Positions 1 through 11,080 of a stretch of DNA of 64,000 nucleotides are shown here, piece by piece (the first letter of the stretch is position 1; each line of letters begins with the position of its first letter). A program made the position numbers and the translations under genes. Location: NCBI GenBank assembly GCA_030065235.1, contig JASJDC010000002.1, forward strand, positions 892,001 to 956,000, read 5' to 3'. The notes under the pieces are model-generated. The model was given only the letters and a program-made list of their open reading frames with translations, was not told the DNA's origin and did not search any database. Source of the DNA: Alphaproteobacteria bacterium. GTDB taxonomy: Bacteria; Pseudomonadota; Alphaproteobacteria; UBA8366; Aestuariispiraceae.

Positions 1-935
1 GGATCGCCGTCGGTATGCGCCGCGGCGTCGCGCGCCTGCTTCGCCAATTGGCGCTCGCGGTTCGTGACATAGATGGCGCTGGCGGCGATGACGCCGCCGC
101 CAATCCAGGTCGTCGTATCGACCGGCTCGCTGAACGCGACCCAACCCAACAGCGCGACAAAAGGCAGGCGCGTATAGTCCAGCGGCGCGATGATCGAGGC
201 GTCCGCCGCTTCAAAACTGCGGGTCAGGCAGATATGCGCCAGCACCCCGACCAGGCCCATCGCGACGCCAAGCAGCCAGGCGTCTTGGGTCATCGGGGCC
301 CAGACGAAAAGGGCGAAGGGCAATGTGCCGATGGTCAGGATCAGGCTCGTGTAAAAAACGATGCGCCGCGCCGGCTCTGTGCGGGTCAGGGACTTGGTGC
401 AGAGAAGCGCAGTCGCCATCGCGGCGGCGGCGCAAAGCGCGATCACCGCCCCCGGCTGAAGCACGCCCAGCCCTGGCTTCAGGATGATCAGCACGCCGGT
501 CAGGCCGACGGCCACCGCCGCCCAGCGGCGCATGCGAACCGTCTCGCGCAGGATCAGGGCGCTGCCAATCACCGCGATCAGCGGCGCGGCGAAGGTGATG
601 GCGGTCGCCTCTGCCAACGGCATGATGGCGATCGCGCTGACCCAGAACAGGACGCCGGCCGTCGCCGCCGCCCCGCGCAGCAGAAACATCCGCCAGCGCG
701 TCGACTTCAGGTCCGACAGGTTTGGGCGCAACCCGCCGCCGAGGCAGAAAGGCAGAATCAGGATCAGGGCGAAGACCGATCGTAGGAACGCGATCTGAAA
801 CGGGTGAAGCGCGGCCTCGACCGCCAGCCGGACAAGCCCGTTCATGACTGCGAACAGCATGGCCGCAGTGATCATCCAGGCGGCGCCCTGCAGCGGACCC
901 GACCAGTCCGAGGGCTTTACGAAGGCGAGGCTCAT
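1..935 (-). CDS. EamA/DMT-family transporter (3' end cut by window)
   Basis: Reads on the minus strand from an ATG at 935 to the window edge, 311 codons without a stop, so the C-terminus is missing. The protein is almost entirely hydrophobic, with about ten predicted membrane segments in two halves, as in the EamA (drug/metabolite transporter) superfamily. Segments such as PLAEATAITFAAPLIAVIGS near residues 105-125 and the matching second-half segment ADASIIAPLDYTRLPFVALL are characteristic of this family. It is probably an inner-membrane exporter of small metabolites; the substrate cannot be told from sequence. It is divergent from the acetoacetyl-CoA synthetase gene, sharing a 156-base upstream region. 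Family assignment is firm, function is not. Confidence 0.85.
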   Translation of the reverse strand, partial: MSLAFVKPSDWSGPLQGAAWMITAAMLFAVMNGLVRLAVEAALHPFQIAFLRSVFALILILPFCLGGGLRPNLSDLKSTRWRMFLLRGAAATAGVLFWVSAIAIMPLAEATAITFAAPLIAVIGSALILRETVRMRRWAAVAVGLTGVLIILKPGLGVLQPGAVIALCAAAAMATALLCTKSLTRTEPARRIVFYTSLILTIGTLPFALFVWAPMTQDAWLLGVAMGLVGVLAHICLTRSFEAADASIIAPLDYTRLPFVALLGWVAFSEPVDTTTWIGGGVIAASAIYVTNRERQLAKQARDAAAHTDGD

Positions 936-1011
936 AACCGCGTCAAATCGGCTCCATAGGCGGTCGGTTGATGACGTGTGGGCGATGGTTTGATCCCGGC
1001 GTCCATCATCT

Positions 1012-1039
1012 TTGACCGGACCGTTCTTCGTGCTATCTG
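1012..1039 (+). promoter_or_regulatory. Candidate sigma-70-type promoter for acetoacetyl-CoA synthetase
   Basis: TTGACC at 1012-1017 and TATCTG at 1034-1039 are separated by 16 bases. Transcription would begin near 1046, about 45 bases before the ATG at 1092. GACCGG occurs twice here (1014-1019 and 1039-1044), the second inside the palindrome GACCGGTC, which could be an operator. Inferred from sequence alone. Confidence 0.45.
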
Positions 1040-1091
1040 ACCGGTCGATTGGGCGCAAGCCGCGCCGCTTGCTCAGACTGTCGGGGGAAGA

Positions 1092-3046
<1,955 letters not shown>

Positions 3047-3059
<13 letters not shown>

Positions 3060-4579
3060 GACTCCCCGCTCAGCGCCGCCGCCAGCTTGCCGACCGCGCC
3101 CGCCATCGTCTCCTCCGGGACCGCCGCATAGCCCAGCAACAGGCCGTTCTCAGCCGGCGCTTTCTGATAAAAGGACGACAACGGCGCGGTCGTGACGCCC
3201 AGTGCGTCGGCCGCGCGCGCCGCCGCCAGATCGTCTTGCGCCAGCAGGGCGCCCGCTGCTCCGCGCGCCAGGACGTTCATCCCGGTCTGCGATGGGGCGA
3301 TCGTCGCCAAGCCCGCCAATTGCCGGTCCGCCGCGTCGATCAACGCCTCTTGCCGGGCGGCGTAGAGCTTGCGCATCCGACGCAGATGAGCGGCGAAGAA
3401 TCCGTCCTCGATGAAGGCGGTCAGAGCCGGCTGCGCCGTGGTCGCCGGATGATCGTCCAACGCCGCCCGCGCGTACCGGAAGCTGTCGACCAGGTCCGGC
3501 GGCACGACCAGATAGCCGAGCCGGAGAGACGGGAACATCGTCTTTGAAAAGCTTCCGACATAGACCACGCGGTCGTCGCGATCCATGCCTTGTAGGCAGG
3601 CCAGAGGCTTTCCCGAATATCTGTATTCGCTGTCATAGTCGTCCTCGATGATCCAACCGTCACAGCGCTGCGCCCAATCCAGCAGGGCCAGGCGGCGGGC
3701 CAGCGAAAGCGTCACGCCTACAGGATATTGATGCGACGGCGCGACGCAGACGAAACGCGCGTCCGGCGCCGCCGCCGCGGCGGATTTGATGTCGAACCCT
3801 TCATCATCCACGCCGGCGAAAACGACATCGGCGCCGGCCGCCAACAACGCCCCGCGCACGCCGGGATAACCGGGATCCTCGACAAGCGCTTTGTCGCCTT
3901 CGTCCAGAAGCACATGGGCCGCCAGACCGATCGCTTGCTGCGCGCCGGAGACGATGATGATCTGCTCCGCCGCGCAGCGCACCCCGCGCGCGGTGCGCAC
4001 ATAATCGGCGATGGCGCGGCGCAGGGGCTGGTACCCCGCCGGTTCGGTATTCGCCATCAGCGCCATTGGCGGCCGGCGCCAGGCGCGCGCCATCAGCCGG
4101 GCCCAGACGTCGAAGGGGAAGTTCTCAAGGTCTGGCATGCCCGGTGCGAAGGCCATGCCGCGGTGCGGCCGGCGTTTGCGCAAACCGGCCAGCCGCGCCC
4201 CGCGGTGCGATACGCCGCGCCGTCTTTCGGTGCGGGTCGGGACGGCAGTCTCGGCGTCGTTGGCGGCGGACGATGTCGTCAGCGACTCCTCGGGCAAATG
4301 CTCGCTCACAAAGGTGCCGGCGCCGACGCGGCCTTCCAGATATCCTTCCGCAAGCAGTTGGTCGAACGCGGCCGTCACCGTGTTGCGCGAGACATCAAGG
4401 TCCTTGGCCAAGGCGCGGGTCGCCGGCAACCGCGCGCCCGGCGCTAAACGGCCGTCCAGGATTGTCTCGCGCAGCTGCTCATAGACCTGCTTGTGAAGCG
4501 GCGCGCCGGTACGGCTCGCAGCGTCGCGATCGATGCTGATCGGCAGGACGGCGGTCTTGGTGGTGCGGCGTTGCTGCAT
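3047..4579 (-). CDS. MocR/PdxR-family GntR-aminotransferase regulator
   Basis: 510 residues. An N-terminal GntR winged helix (about residues 24-92, including the recognition helix stretch [20 protein letters not shown]) is fused to a fold-type I aminotransferase domain. The PLP-binding lysine lies in [15 protein letters not shown] near residue 342. MocR proteins sense PLP or related amino compounds and control vitamin B6 or amino acid genes. This one is divergent from a pyridoxamine-phosphate-oxidase-like flavoprotein 99 bases away, and two direct repeats lie between them. The likely role is therefore regulation of that neighbour and of itself. The family is certain; the effector is inferred. 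Confidence 0.92.
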
Positions 4580-4620
4580 GATTGGACCCAGGAGAAATTC
4601 AAGAATGGTGCTTTCTATCA

Positions 4621-4652
4621 GGCCAATTAGTCTCTAACCAGAGGCCAGTTAG
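4621..4652. promoter_or_regulatory. Direct-repeat operator candidate for the MocR regulator
   Basis: GGCCAATTAGT (4621-4631) and GGCCAGTTAGT (4642-4652) are near-identical direct repeats with a 21-base period, two turns of the helix. MocR regulators are known to bind direct repeats on one face of the DNA. The site lies in the divergent spacer between the regulator (start 4579) and the flavoprotein gene (start 4679). Confidence 0.6.
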
Positions 4653-4678
4653 TTTTCCCGAACCTGAGGAGCCGAGCC

Positions 4679-5350
4679 ATGCTTGATGACGCGCCATCCT
4701 TCACGCCCACCAAACGCAGCAAGGTGAAGCGCAACCATCTGCGCGGGGCCTATGATCAGGAGACCGTGTTCGCGATCCTCGATTCGGCGCCGCTTTGTCA
4801 TATCGGCTACGTCATCGACGGTCAGTCGTACGTCACGCCGACCCTGGTCTGGCGCGACGGCGACCGGCTCTACTGGCACGGCTCTTCGGCCAGCCGGATG
4901 CTGCGGACGGTGCGGGAAGCGGTCCCGGTCTGCGTCACCGCCGCGCATTTTGACGGCTGGGTTTTGGCGCGCTCCGCCTTTCATCACAGCGCCAATTACC
5001 GCAGCGTCATGGCCTTTGGCCGCGCCGAGCAAGTGCAGGACGCGGAGGAGAAAGAAGCGGCGCTGAAATTGATGATGGAGCAGATTTGGCCCGGCCGTTG
5101 GGATGCGCTGCGCCCGATGACGGCGCAGGAATTGAAGGCGACGATGGTGGGCTCGATGCGGATCGAGGAGGCCTCGGCCAAAATCAGAAACGGCCCGCCG
5201 GTGGATGATGATGACGACTATGCGCTGGATATCTGGGCCGGCGTCCTGCCGATTGAGACCGGTTTGGCGGATCCCGTCCCCGACCCAAAACTACGCGAAG
5301 GCGTCGCTCAGCCGGCAGGAGTGACGCAACCGAACCGCGGGCCGCGTTAA
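4679..5350 (+). CDS. Pyridoxamine 5'-phosphate oxidase-family FMN-binding protein
   Basis: 223 residues with the split-barrel flavin-binding fold of the PNPOx-like family. Features include the N-terminal NHLRGAYDQETVFAILDSA stretch, a CHIGYVIDGQSYVTPTLVWR strand pair (about residues 39-59), and a central AFHHSANYRSVMAFGRA segment. This subfamily is usually annotated as a pyridoxamine 5'-phosphate oxidase-related flavoprotein; true PNP oxidase activity is not implied. The start is supported by GAGGAG seven bases upstream. It is divergent from the MocR regulator, which suggests PLP- or amine-responsive expression. An acidic run of four or five aspartates sits near residue 180. Confidence 0.85.
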   Translation: MLDDAPSFTPTKRSKVKRNHLRGAYDQETVFAILDSAPLCHIGYVIDGQSYVTPTLVWRDGDRLYWHGSSASRMLRTVREAVPVCVTAAHFDGWVLARSAFHHSANYRSVMAFGRAEQVQDAEEKEAALKLMMEQIWPGRWDALRPMTAQELKATMVGSMRIEEASAKIRNGPPVDDDDDYALDIWAGVLPIETGLADPVPDPKLREGVAQPAGVTQPNRGPR

Positions 5351-5427
5351 CCCGCGTCAGAGACGTTCTTGCCTCGCGAACCGGCGGAGCCCTGTTCTTC
5401 GCCAGCGGTTTGCGCCAAGCTCATTCA

Positions 5428-6747
5428 ATGGATGATGATGTCGAGGATCGGGCGGCGCCGCAGCGTCGATGGTTCGACCCGCCGCGCCCCCGACCAAGTC
5501 GGCCGCCTGAGGTCGATCCGCTTACCGGCATGGCGTTGCCGGATTATCGCGGCAAACGACGCGCCTTCGCCATATTGCTGCTGTGCCAGGTCATGGTCTT
5601 GTCCCTATGGTTCTCTTCGACCGCGGTGATCCCATCTCTCCGCGCGGAATTCGCGTTGAGTGATTTGCAGGCCTCCTTGCTCAGCAGCATGGTTTCGGTC
5701 GGTTTCGTCGCCGGCGCCTTGATCAGCGCGTTCTTGGGGCTGGCCGATCGGCTGCCGCCGCAGCTTTTCTTCGCTTCGGCCAGTGCGCTGGGGGCCGGGG
5801 TTACGGCGCTCTTACTTTGGGTCGATTCGACCTCTGTCGCCGCGCCGGCCCTTCGATTCTTAGTTGGCGCGGCGATGGCCGGCGTCTATCCGGTCGGCAT
5901 GAAGATGGCGGCGACCTGGGCGCGCGGCGATATGGGCCTGTTGGTTGGGACCCTGGTCGGCGCGCTGACGCTCGGCTCCGCCATGCCGCATCTCATCAAC
6001 GCGCTGGGCGGATTGGATTGGCGGTTGACCCTCAGCGCAGCGTCCGCAGCCGCTCTAGGCGGCGGGCTGCTGATCTTCGCCGTACCGCTCGGTCCGAATG
6101 TCAAGAAGCCGGTCAAGTTCCAGCCGCGTTTCGCGTTGCAGGCTTGGACCCGGCGGAGCCTCCGCTTGGCGAATTTCGGTTATTTCGGCCATATGTGGGA
6201 GCTCTACGCACTCTGGTCCTGGATTGCGGTGTTCCTGTTGGAGAGTTTCCGCGCGGCCGGCGTCGCCCAGGCCGAGCTCTGGGCCATCAGTCTGACTTTC
6301 GCCACCATCGCCGCCGGCGCGCCGGGGAGCATGCTGGGCGGGCTTCTGGCCGACCGGTTTGGCCGGACGGCCTTGACCGCGGGCGCGATGGCGATCAGCG
6401 GCGCCTGCGCGGCGGCGAGCGGCTGGGTCTTCGGGCTCGGCCCGTGGTTGGCCGCTCCGTTCTTCCTTCTCTGGGGCATGGCCGTGATCGCCGATTCGGC
6501 GCAATTCTCATCCAGCGTGATGGAATTGGCCGATCCGTGGTTGGTCGGCACGATGGTGACGGTGCAGACCAGCATCGGTTTCTTGCTGACCGTCGTGACA
6601 ATTCATTTGACGCCGATCATCGCCGAGGCGGTTGGCTGGCAATGGTCGTTGAGTTTTCTGGCGATTGGGCCTGCTTTGGGCGTTTGGGCGATGCTGCGGC
6701 TGCGTCGGCATCCGGATGCGGAGAAGCTGGCGGGCGGGCGACGCTAG
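5428..6747 (+). CDS. Major facilitator superfamily transporter
   Basis: 439 residues from the ATG at 5428; a TTG six codons earlier is an alternative start. A proline- and arginine-rich cytoplasmic N-terminus of about 45 residues precedes roughly twelve membrane segments. The first-half loop FLGLADRLPPQLFF and second-half loop LLADRFGRTALT match the MFS inter-helix signatures. The architecture resembles the CynX/NimT-like branch of single-component permeases. The substrate is unknown. It converges on the SDH assembly factor gene with only 18 bases between. Confidence 0.85.
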   Translation: MDDDVEDRAAPQRRWFDPPRPRPSRPPEVDPLTGMALPDYRGKRRAFAILLLCQVMVLSLWFSSTAVIPSLRAEFALSDLQASLLSSMVSVGFVAGALISAFLGLADRLPPQLFFASASALGAGVTALLLWVDSTSVAAPALRFLVGAAMAGVYPVGMKMAATWARGDMGLLVGTLVGALTLGSAMPHLINALGGLDWRLTLSAASAAALGGGLLIFAVPLGPNVKKPVKFQPRFALQAWTRRSLRLANFGYFGHMWELYALWSWIAVFLLESFRAAGVAQAELWAISLTFATIAAGAPGSMLGGLLADRFGRTALTAGAMAISGACAAASGWVFGLGPWLAAPFFLLWGMAVIADSAQFSSSVMELADPWLVGTMVTVQTSIGFLLTVVTIHLTPIIAEAVGWQWSLSFLAIGPALGVWAMLRLRRHPDAEKLAGGRR

Positions 6748-6765
6748 CCGACGCTGTCAGGTCGT

Positions 6766-7035
6766 CTAGAAATCGTAGCAGCGTCCGGCCTTCTCCCAAT
6801 CGCCATAGCGGGTCGGCTCAAGACCTTTGGGGCCGCCGATTTCCTTTGCGACTTCGCCTTTGGCTTCGGCTTCTTGACGCCATTTGCGGCCCGCTTCCTC
6901 CGCTTTCAGTTCCGCCAAGCGGCGCGCGTCGACCCCTTTGACCTCGGGGTCGAGCAGGGGGGAGATGGCGTCGCCGCTGACTTCCTTGGCGTCTGGCTTA
7001 GCGCCGTCGCCGCGTAGTTTTTTGAACAAGCTCAT
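6766..7035 (-). CDS. DUF1674 / SDHAF4-like succinate dehydrogenase assembly factor
   Basis: 89 residues starting MSLFKKLRG. The C-terminal GGPKGLEPTRYGDWEKAG signature followed by RCYDF is diagnostic for the DUF1674 family, homologous to mitochondrial SDHAF4. That protein binds flavinylated succinate dehydrogenase subunit A and helps assemble complex II. The middle is charged and helical (residues 35-62). The ATG at 7035 is preferred because the conserved protein begins here; the open frame continues upstream without conservation. It is divergent from the rRNA methyltransferase gene. No sdh genes lie in this window. Confidence 0.88.
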   Translation of the reverse strand: MSLFKKLRGDGAKPDAKEVSGDAISPLLDPEVKGVDARRLAELKAEEAGRKWRQEAEAKGEVAKEIGGPKGLEPTRYGDWEKAGRCYDF

Positions 7036-7155
7036 GAGCGGGATATGGCCTGGACAGACCGGATTTTCCAGCGGGAAGAGCGTGAAAGGCGCGGCTGAGA
7101 CCGATTGTCCCGCTTTGTCATTGCCTTGCGGCCGGATGCGCGGCAGGGATGGAGC

Positions 7156-8544
7156 ATGAAGCCCGGCGCGACACCCAGGACCAAAAGTGCGGAAAGCGAC
7201 GGCGATGCGCGGGACGGTGTCGCCTCCCGCCTCGCCGCGTTTGCAGTGCTGGAAACCGTTCTGTCGAAGGGCCGAAGCTTGGATGAGGCCTGGCCGATCC
7301 TCGAGTCGCCCGCGCATCGCCGTCTGTCGGACCGCGATCGGGCCTTCGCGCGTCAGATGGTCCTGACATGCCTGCGGCGGCTTGGGCAGATCGATGCGGT
7401 GCTCGGCCGGTTCCTGAAACGGAGACCGTCCGGCAAGGCGCGGGCCGCGCTGACCTTGCTGCGCTTGGGCGCGGCGCAGATCCTGTTCCTGAAGACCCAG
7501 CCGCACGCTGCTGTCTCGACGATCCTGCAGGCGGCGGACGCGGCGCGTTTGACCGCGATGAAGGGCATGCTGAATGCGGTGCTGCGCAAATGCGCCGCCG
7601 CGGCCGGATCGATTGCTCAGCAAGACGCCGCCCGGCTGAACACCCCGGATTGGCTCTGGTCGCTCTGGGTCGCCGATCATGGCGTGGCGGCGGCGCGGCG
7701 GATCGCCGAGGCGCATCTCAGCGAACCGCCGACCGATATAACGCTCAACCGGGGCCGGAACGGCGGCCAGGATTGGGCGGAGCGGTTAGGAGCGTTGCGG
7801 ACGCCGACCGGTTCTCTACGCGCGACCAGTCTCGGCGACCCGCGGGCCGCGCCGGGATTTAAGACCGGCGCTTGGTGGGTGCAGGACGCGGCGGCGGCGC
7901 TGCCGGCGCGGTTGCTTATAGATTCGCTGCCAAGTGCGGACGGCGAACCGGCCTCGGTGATCGATCTTTGCGCGGCGCCGGGCGGCAAGACGGCGCAACT
8001 GGCCGCGGCGGGTTGCGCCGTCACTGCCCTCGATATCTCCGCGCCGCGGCTGGCGCGGTTGCGGGAGAATCTCGACCGATTGGGGTTGGCGGCGGAGATC
8101 GTGCAGGCGGACGCGACTGTCTGGCGAACAAAGAAACGTGCGGATGCGGTTCTCCTCGACGCGCCTTGCAGCGCCACAGGCACAATCCGCCGGCATCCGG
8201 ATCTGCCCTGGATCAAGGATGCGGCTTCCGTGAACGCGTACAGTGCCACCCAGATGCGTTTGCTTGGGCGGGCGGCGGATATGCTGAAGCCGGGCGGGGT
8301 GCTGATCTACGCCACCTGTTCTTTGCAGAAGACCGAGGGCGAGGAAGCGGCCGCATCCGCGCTTGAGGCGACGCAGGCTCTCGAGCCATGGCCGATCCCT
8401 CCAGATGCGCTGCCGGGATTGCCGGACGCGATCACGGCCGAGGGCTATTTCCGTACGTTCCCCTATTTCTGGAGCAACCGGACAGGCGCCAAGGCCGGCG
8501 GTATGGACGGGTTCTTCATCGCCCGGTTCCGGCGTCGCCCCTAG
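7156..8544 (+). CDS. rsmB: RsmB-type 16S rRNA (cytosine-C5) methyltransferase
   Basis: 462 residues from ATG 7156, which has GGAG just upstream; a TTG at 7105 is a less likely start. An N-terminal NusB-like RNA-binding domain (about residues 20-145) is followed by an S-adenosylmethionine methyltransferase domain. Motif I is CAAPGGKTAQLA (near 270), motif IV is DAPCSATG (near 334) and the catalytic cysteine motif is ATCSLQKTEGE (near 385). Both cysteines expected in this family are present. The enzyme modifies 16S rRNA at the position equivalent to C967 of E. coli. It converges with the NtrC-type regulator. Confidence 0.92.
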   Translation: MKPGATPRTKSAESDGDARDGVASRLAAFAVLETVLSKGRSLDEAWPILESPAHRRLSDRDRAFARQMVLTCLRRLGQIDAVLGRFLKRRPSGKARAALTLLRLGAAQILFLKTQPHAAVSTILQAADAARLTAMKGMLNAVLRKCAAAAGSIAQQDAARLNTPDWLWSLWVADHGVAAARRIAEAHLSEPPTDITLNRGRNGGQDWAERLGALRTPTGSLRATSLGDPRAAPGFKTGAWWVQDAAAALPARLLIDSLPSADGEPASVIDLCAAPGGKTAQLAAAGCAVTALDISAPRLARLRENLDRLGLAAEIVQADATVWRTKKRADAVLLDAPCSATGTIRRHPDLPWIKDAASVNAYSATQMRLLGRAADMLKPGGVLIYATCSLQKTEGEEAAASALEATQALEPWPIPPDALPGLPDAITAEGYFRTFPYFWSNRTGAKAGGMDGFFIARFRRRP

Positions 8545-8577
8545 AATGTACGCGTACAGACCGCATGGTGGTTTGAG

Positions 8578-10101
8578 CTAGTCCGCAACCGTTTTCCGAT
8601 CCGCTTGGTCCCAGGCCGCGCGTTTGCGGTAGATCGTCGAGGGCGCAACGCCGAGATAGCCGGCCGCCTGGGGGATATTGCCGCCGCAGAGCCTGATCGC
8701 GTTTTCGATCGCATCCTTCTCGACAAGCCATAATTCACGAATTTCCGCCTTGCTGCGCGGCAGAAGAAGGCCGGCGGAACCTTGCGTCTCGGGCGGCGCG
8801 CCTTCGCCACGCCAGACGCCGCCGGCGTTGGGCCGGTCGGTGGCGCGGCGCATCGGCGTCGGCGCGGTTCGCGCGCCGGGCGCAGCCGCGGATGGGGCGT
8901 CGGGCGCTCGCCGGAGGGCGAGATCGAGGCGGAAGACATTCAACGGCGGCGGCAGCATGTCCCGCGTCACCACTGCGCCGTCATTCAGAACCACGGCGTT
9001 CCGGACGACATTTTGCAACTGCCGCACATTGCCGGGCCAGGGATAGCTCATCATCACCGCCTCGGCCTCCGGATCGAAAGCGTGGAAGGCCTTGCCCTCT
9101 TCGCCCGCATAATCCGCCAGAAACCGTTTGGCGATCTCCAGGATATCGGTTCCCCGGTCGCGCAGCGGCGGCAGTTGGATCGGGATCACATGCAGCCGGT
9201 AGTAGAGATCTTCACGGAACCGGCCGGCCGCGACTTCAGCCAGGGCGTCGCGATTGGTGGCGCAGACGAACCGGACATCGACCTTGCGCGGGGTCGCATC
9301 GCCGACGCGTTGGAAGGCGCCGGTCTGGATGAAGCGCAGCAGCTTGGTCTGCAGGTCGAGATCCATCTCGCAAATTTCATCGAGAAACAGCGTGCCGCCA
9401 TGGGCGAGTTGCGCGGCCCCGTCGCGGTCTTCGTGGGCGCCGGTGAAGCCGCCTTTTCGGTGCCCGAATATCTCTGATTCCATCAATTCGCGCGGAATCG
9501 CGCCGCAATTCAGCGCAATGAAGGGGCCGTCACGACGATGCGATTGACGATGCACCGCCTCGGCGCACAGTTCTTTGCCGGTGCCCGACTCGCCGGTGAT
9601 GAAGACGGTCGCTTTCGACCCGGCGGCGGAATCGATCGTGCGATAAACGCTGTGCATCGCGGCCGACTCGCCGATGAAACCGTAGCGGCGGGCGTGATCG
9701 TCTGAGGGCGGAAAGGCGTCGGACCGCCCGAATTTGCGCCCCTCCAATCCGGCTCGCACGGTGGTCCGCAGCCGGTCGGCGTTGAACGGCTTGACCAGGA
9801 AATCGAACGCGCCCTCGCGCATGGCTTCGATCGCGATGTTGATCGAGCCGTTGGCGGTGATGATCACGACCGCGCTTGGATTCTCTTGACGCTGGATCTC
9901 GCGCAGAATGTCCAAACCGTTCATATCGGGCAGCGCGATGTCGAGCAGCACCAGATCGGGCGCCGCTTGCCGGATCGCCTCCAATCCGGCGCGCCCTGTC
10001 TCGACGCTTGTCACAGACAGGTCCTCGGCCGCCAGATATTGCTCATAAAGCATGACCAGCGACCGCGTATCTTCGATCAGCAAGACGGATGGTTTCGGCA
10101 C
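8578..10101 (-). CDS. NtrC-family sigma-54-dependent response regulator (orphan)
   Basis: 507 residues from a GTG at 10101 preceded by GGGGGGAG five bases upstream. Domains: receiver (residues 4-118, phospho-acceptor D54, conserved K104), AAA+ sigma-54 interaction domain (about 140-375, Walker A GESGTGKE at 170-177) and a C-terminal Fis-type helix-turn-helix (about 460-500). The loop that touches sigma-54 reads GGFTGA (217-222) instead of the consensus GAFTGA. No histidine kinase gene is adjacent, so the partner is encoded elsewhere. It is predicted to activate sigma-54 promoters on phosphorylation; target genes are unknown. Confidence 0.9.
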   Translation of the reverse strand: MPKPSVLLIEDTRSLVMLYEQYLAAEDLSVTSVETGRAGLEAIRQAAPDLVLLDIALPDMNGLDILREIQRQENPSAVVIITANGSINIAIEAMREGAFDFLVKPFNADRLRTTVRAGLEGRKFGRSDAFPPSDDHARRYGFIGESAAMHSVYRTIDSAAGSKATVFITGESGTGKELCAEAVHRQSHRRDGPFIALNCGAIPRELMESEIFGHRKGGFTGAHEDRDGAAQLAHGGTLFLDEICEMDLDLQTKLLRFIQTGAFQRVGDATPRKVDVRFVCATNRDALAEVAAGRFREDLYYRLHVIPIQLPPLRDRGTDILEIAKRFLADYAGEEGKAFHAFDPEAEAVMMSYPWPGNVRQLQNVVRNAVVLNDGAVVTRDMLPPPLNVFRLDLALRRAPDAPSAAAPGARTAPTPMRRATDRPNAGGVWRGEGAPPETQGSAGLLLPRSKAEIRELWLVEKDAIENAIRLCGGNIPQAAGYLGVAPSTIYRKRAAWDQADRKTVAD

Positions 10102-10131
10102 CGCAACTCCCCCCAAGAAGCGCTCACCCGG

Positions 10132-10160
10132 ATTAAACACGATCCGCTTATGGTGAACAA
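10132..10160 (-). promoter_or_regulatory. Candidate promoter of the NtrC-type regulator
   Basis: On the minus strand TTGTTC (10160-10155) and TTTAAT (10137-10132) are separated by 17 bases. This places a start site roughly 24 bases before the GTG at 10101. It is a sequence-only prediction in an otherwise AT-richer spacer. Confidence 0.45.
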
Positions 10161-10279
10161 TTGCATTACGCGACGCAAACTGCATTGAGGTGGGACTAGT
10201 ATTGACCAGGGCCGTTGCGCTCCTGACACTCGTCGGAGCGCTCGATGCGCGCGCACGCGATCCGTAAGGGAAATCTGCG

Positions 10280-11080
10280 ATGACAGAGAACATAACCGAT
10301 CGGCCGGGTCGGCTCGCCGGAAAGACCGCGCTGATCACCGGCGCCGCGTCCGGCTTCGGCGCGGAGATCGCCCGCCGATATGCGCAAGAGGGCGGCAATG
10401 TGGTCATCGCGGATATCAACGCAGAGGCCGGCGCCCAGGTCGCGGCCGAGATCGCGGCGGCGCAGGAAGGTCGGGCTCGATCGATCCTCTGCGACGTGAC
10501 CAAAAAGGAAGATCTCGAGGCGGCGGCGGCGCTGGCGGTCGAGGCTTTCGGCCGGATCGACATCCTGGTCAATAACGCCGGCTACACCCATTGGAATAAG
10601 CCGGTCGATCAGGTCAGCGAGGACGAGTATGACCAGATCATGGCGGTGAATGTGAAGGCGATCTTCCACGGCCTCAGCGCCGTTCTGCCGCGCTTCCGCG
10701 ATCAGCCGCAAGTCGGCCCGAATCGCGGCGTGATCCTGACCGTCGCCTCCACCGCCGGCGTCAGGCCGCGCCCGGGGCTCGTCTGGTACAACACCTCGAA
10801 AGCCGCCGCAATCGGCGCGACCCGCAGCCTCGCGATCGAGCTGGGCTCGGAGAATATTCGGGTCGCCGCCATCAATCCGGTCGCCGGCGAAACGCCGCTT
10901 CTCGAGAAATTCATGGGCGAGGACACGCCGGAAAAGCGGGCCGCCTTTAAGGCGACGGTGCCATTGGGTCGGTTCAGCCAGCCCGCCGATATCGCCGGCG
11001 CGGCCGTGTTCCTGGCCAGCGACGAGGCCGAATTCCTAACCGGCGTCTGTCTCGAGGTCGATGGCGGCCGCTGCATCTGA
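10280..11080 (+). CDS. Short-chain dehydrogenase/reductase (SDR)
   Basis: 266 residues. A classical SDR: the nucleotide-binding motif TGAASGFG (20-27), the NNAG strand, a catalytic serine in the TVASTAG segment, and a YxxxK pair in WYNTSKAAA (Y near 170, K near 174). The C-terminal FLTGVCLEVDGGRCI is typical of classical SDRs of the FabG-like branch. It likely oxidises a secondary alcohol or reduces a ketone with NAD(P)H; the substrate cannot be read from sequence. It is divergent from the NtrC-type regulator, and its 3' end overlaps the LysR gene by 45 bases in convergent orientation. Confidence 0.88.
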   Translation: MTENITDRPGRLAGKTALITGAASGFGAEIARRYAQEGGNVVIADINAEAGAQVAAEIAAAQEGRARSILCDVTKKEDLEAAAALAVEAFGRIDILVNNAGYTHWNKPVDQVSEDEYDQIMAVNVKAIFHGLSAVLPRFRDQPQVGPNRGVILTVASTAGVRPRPGLVWYNTSKAAAIGATRSLAIELGSENIRVAAINPVAGETPLLEKFMGEDTPEKRAAFKATVPLGRFSQPADIAGAAVFLASDEAEFLTGVCLEVDGGRCI

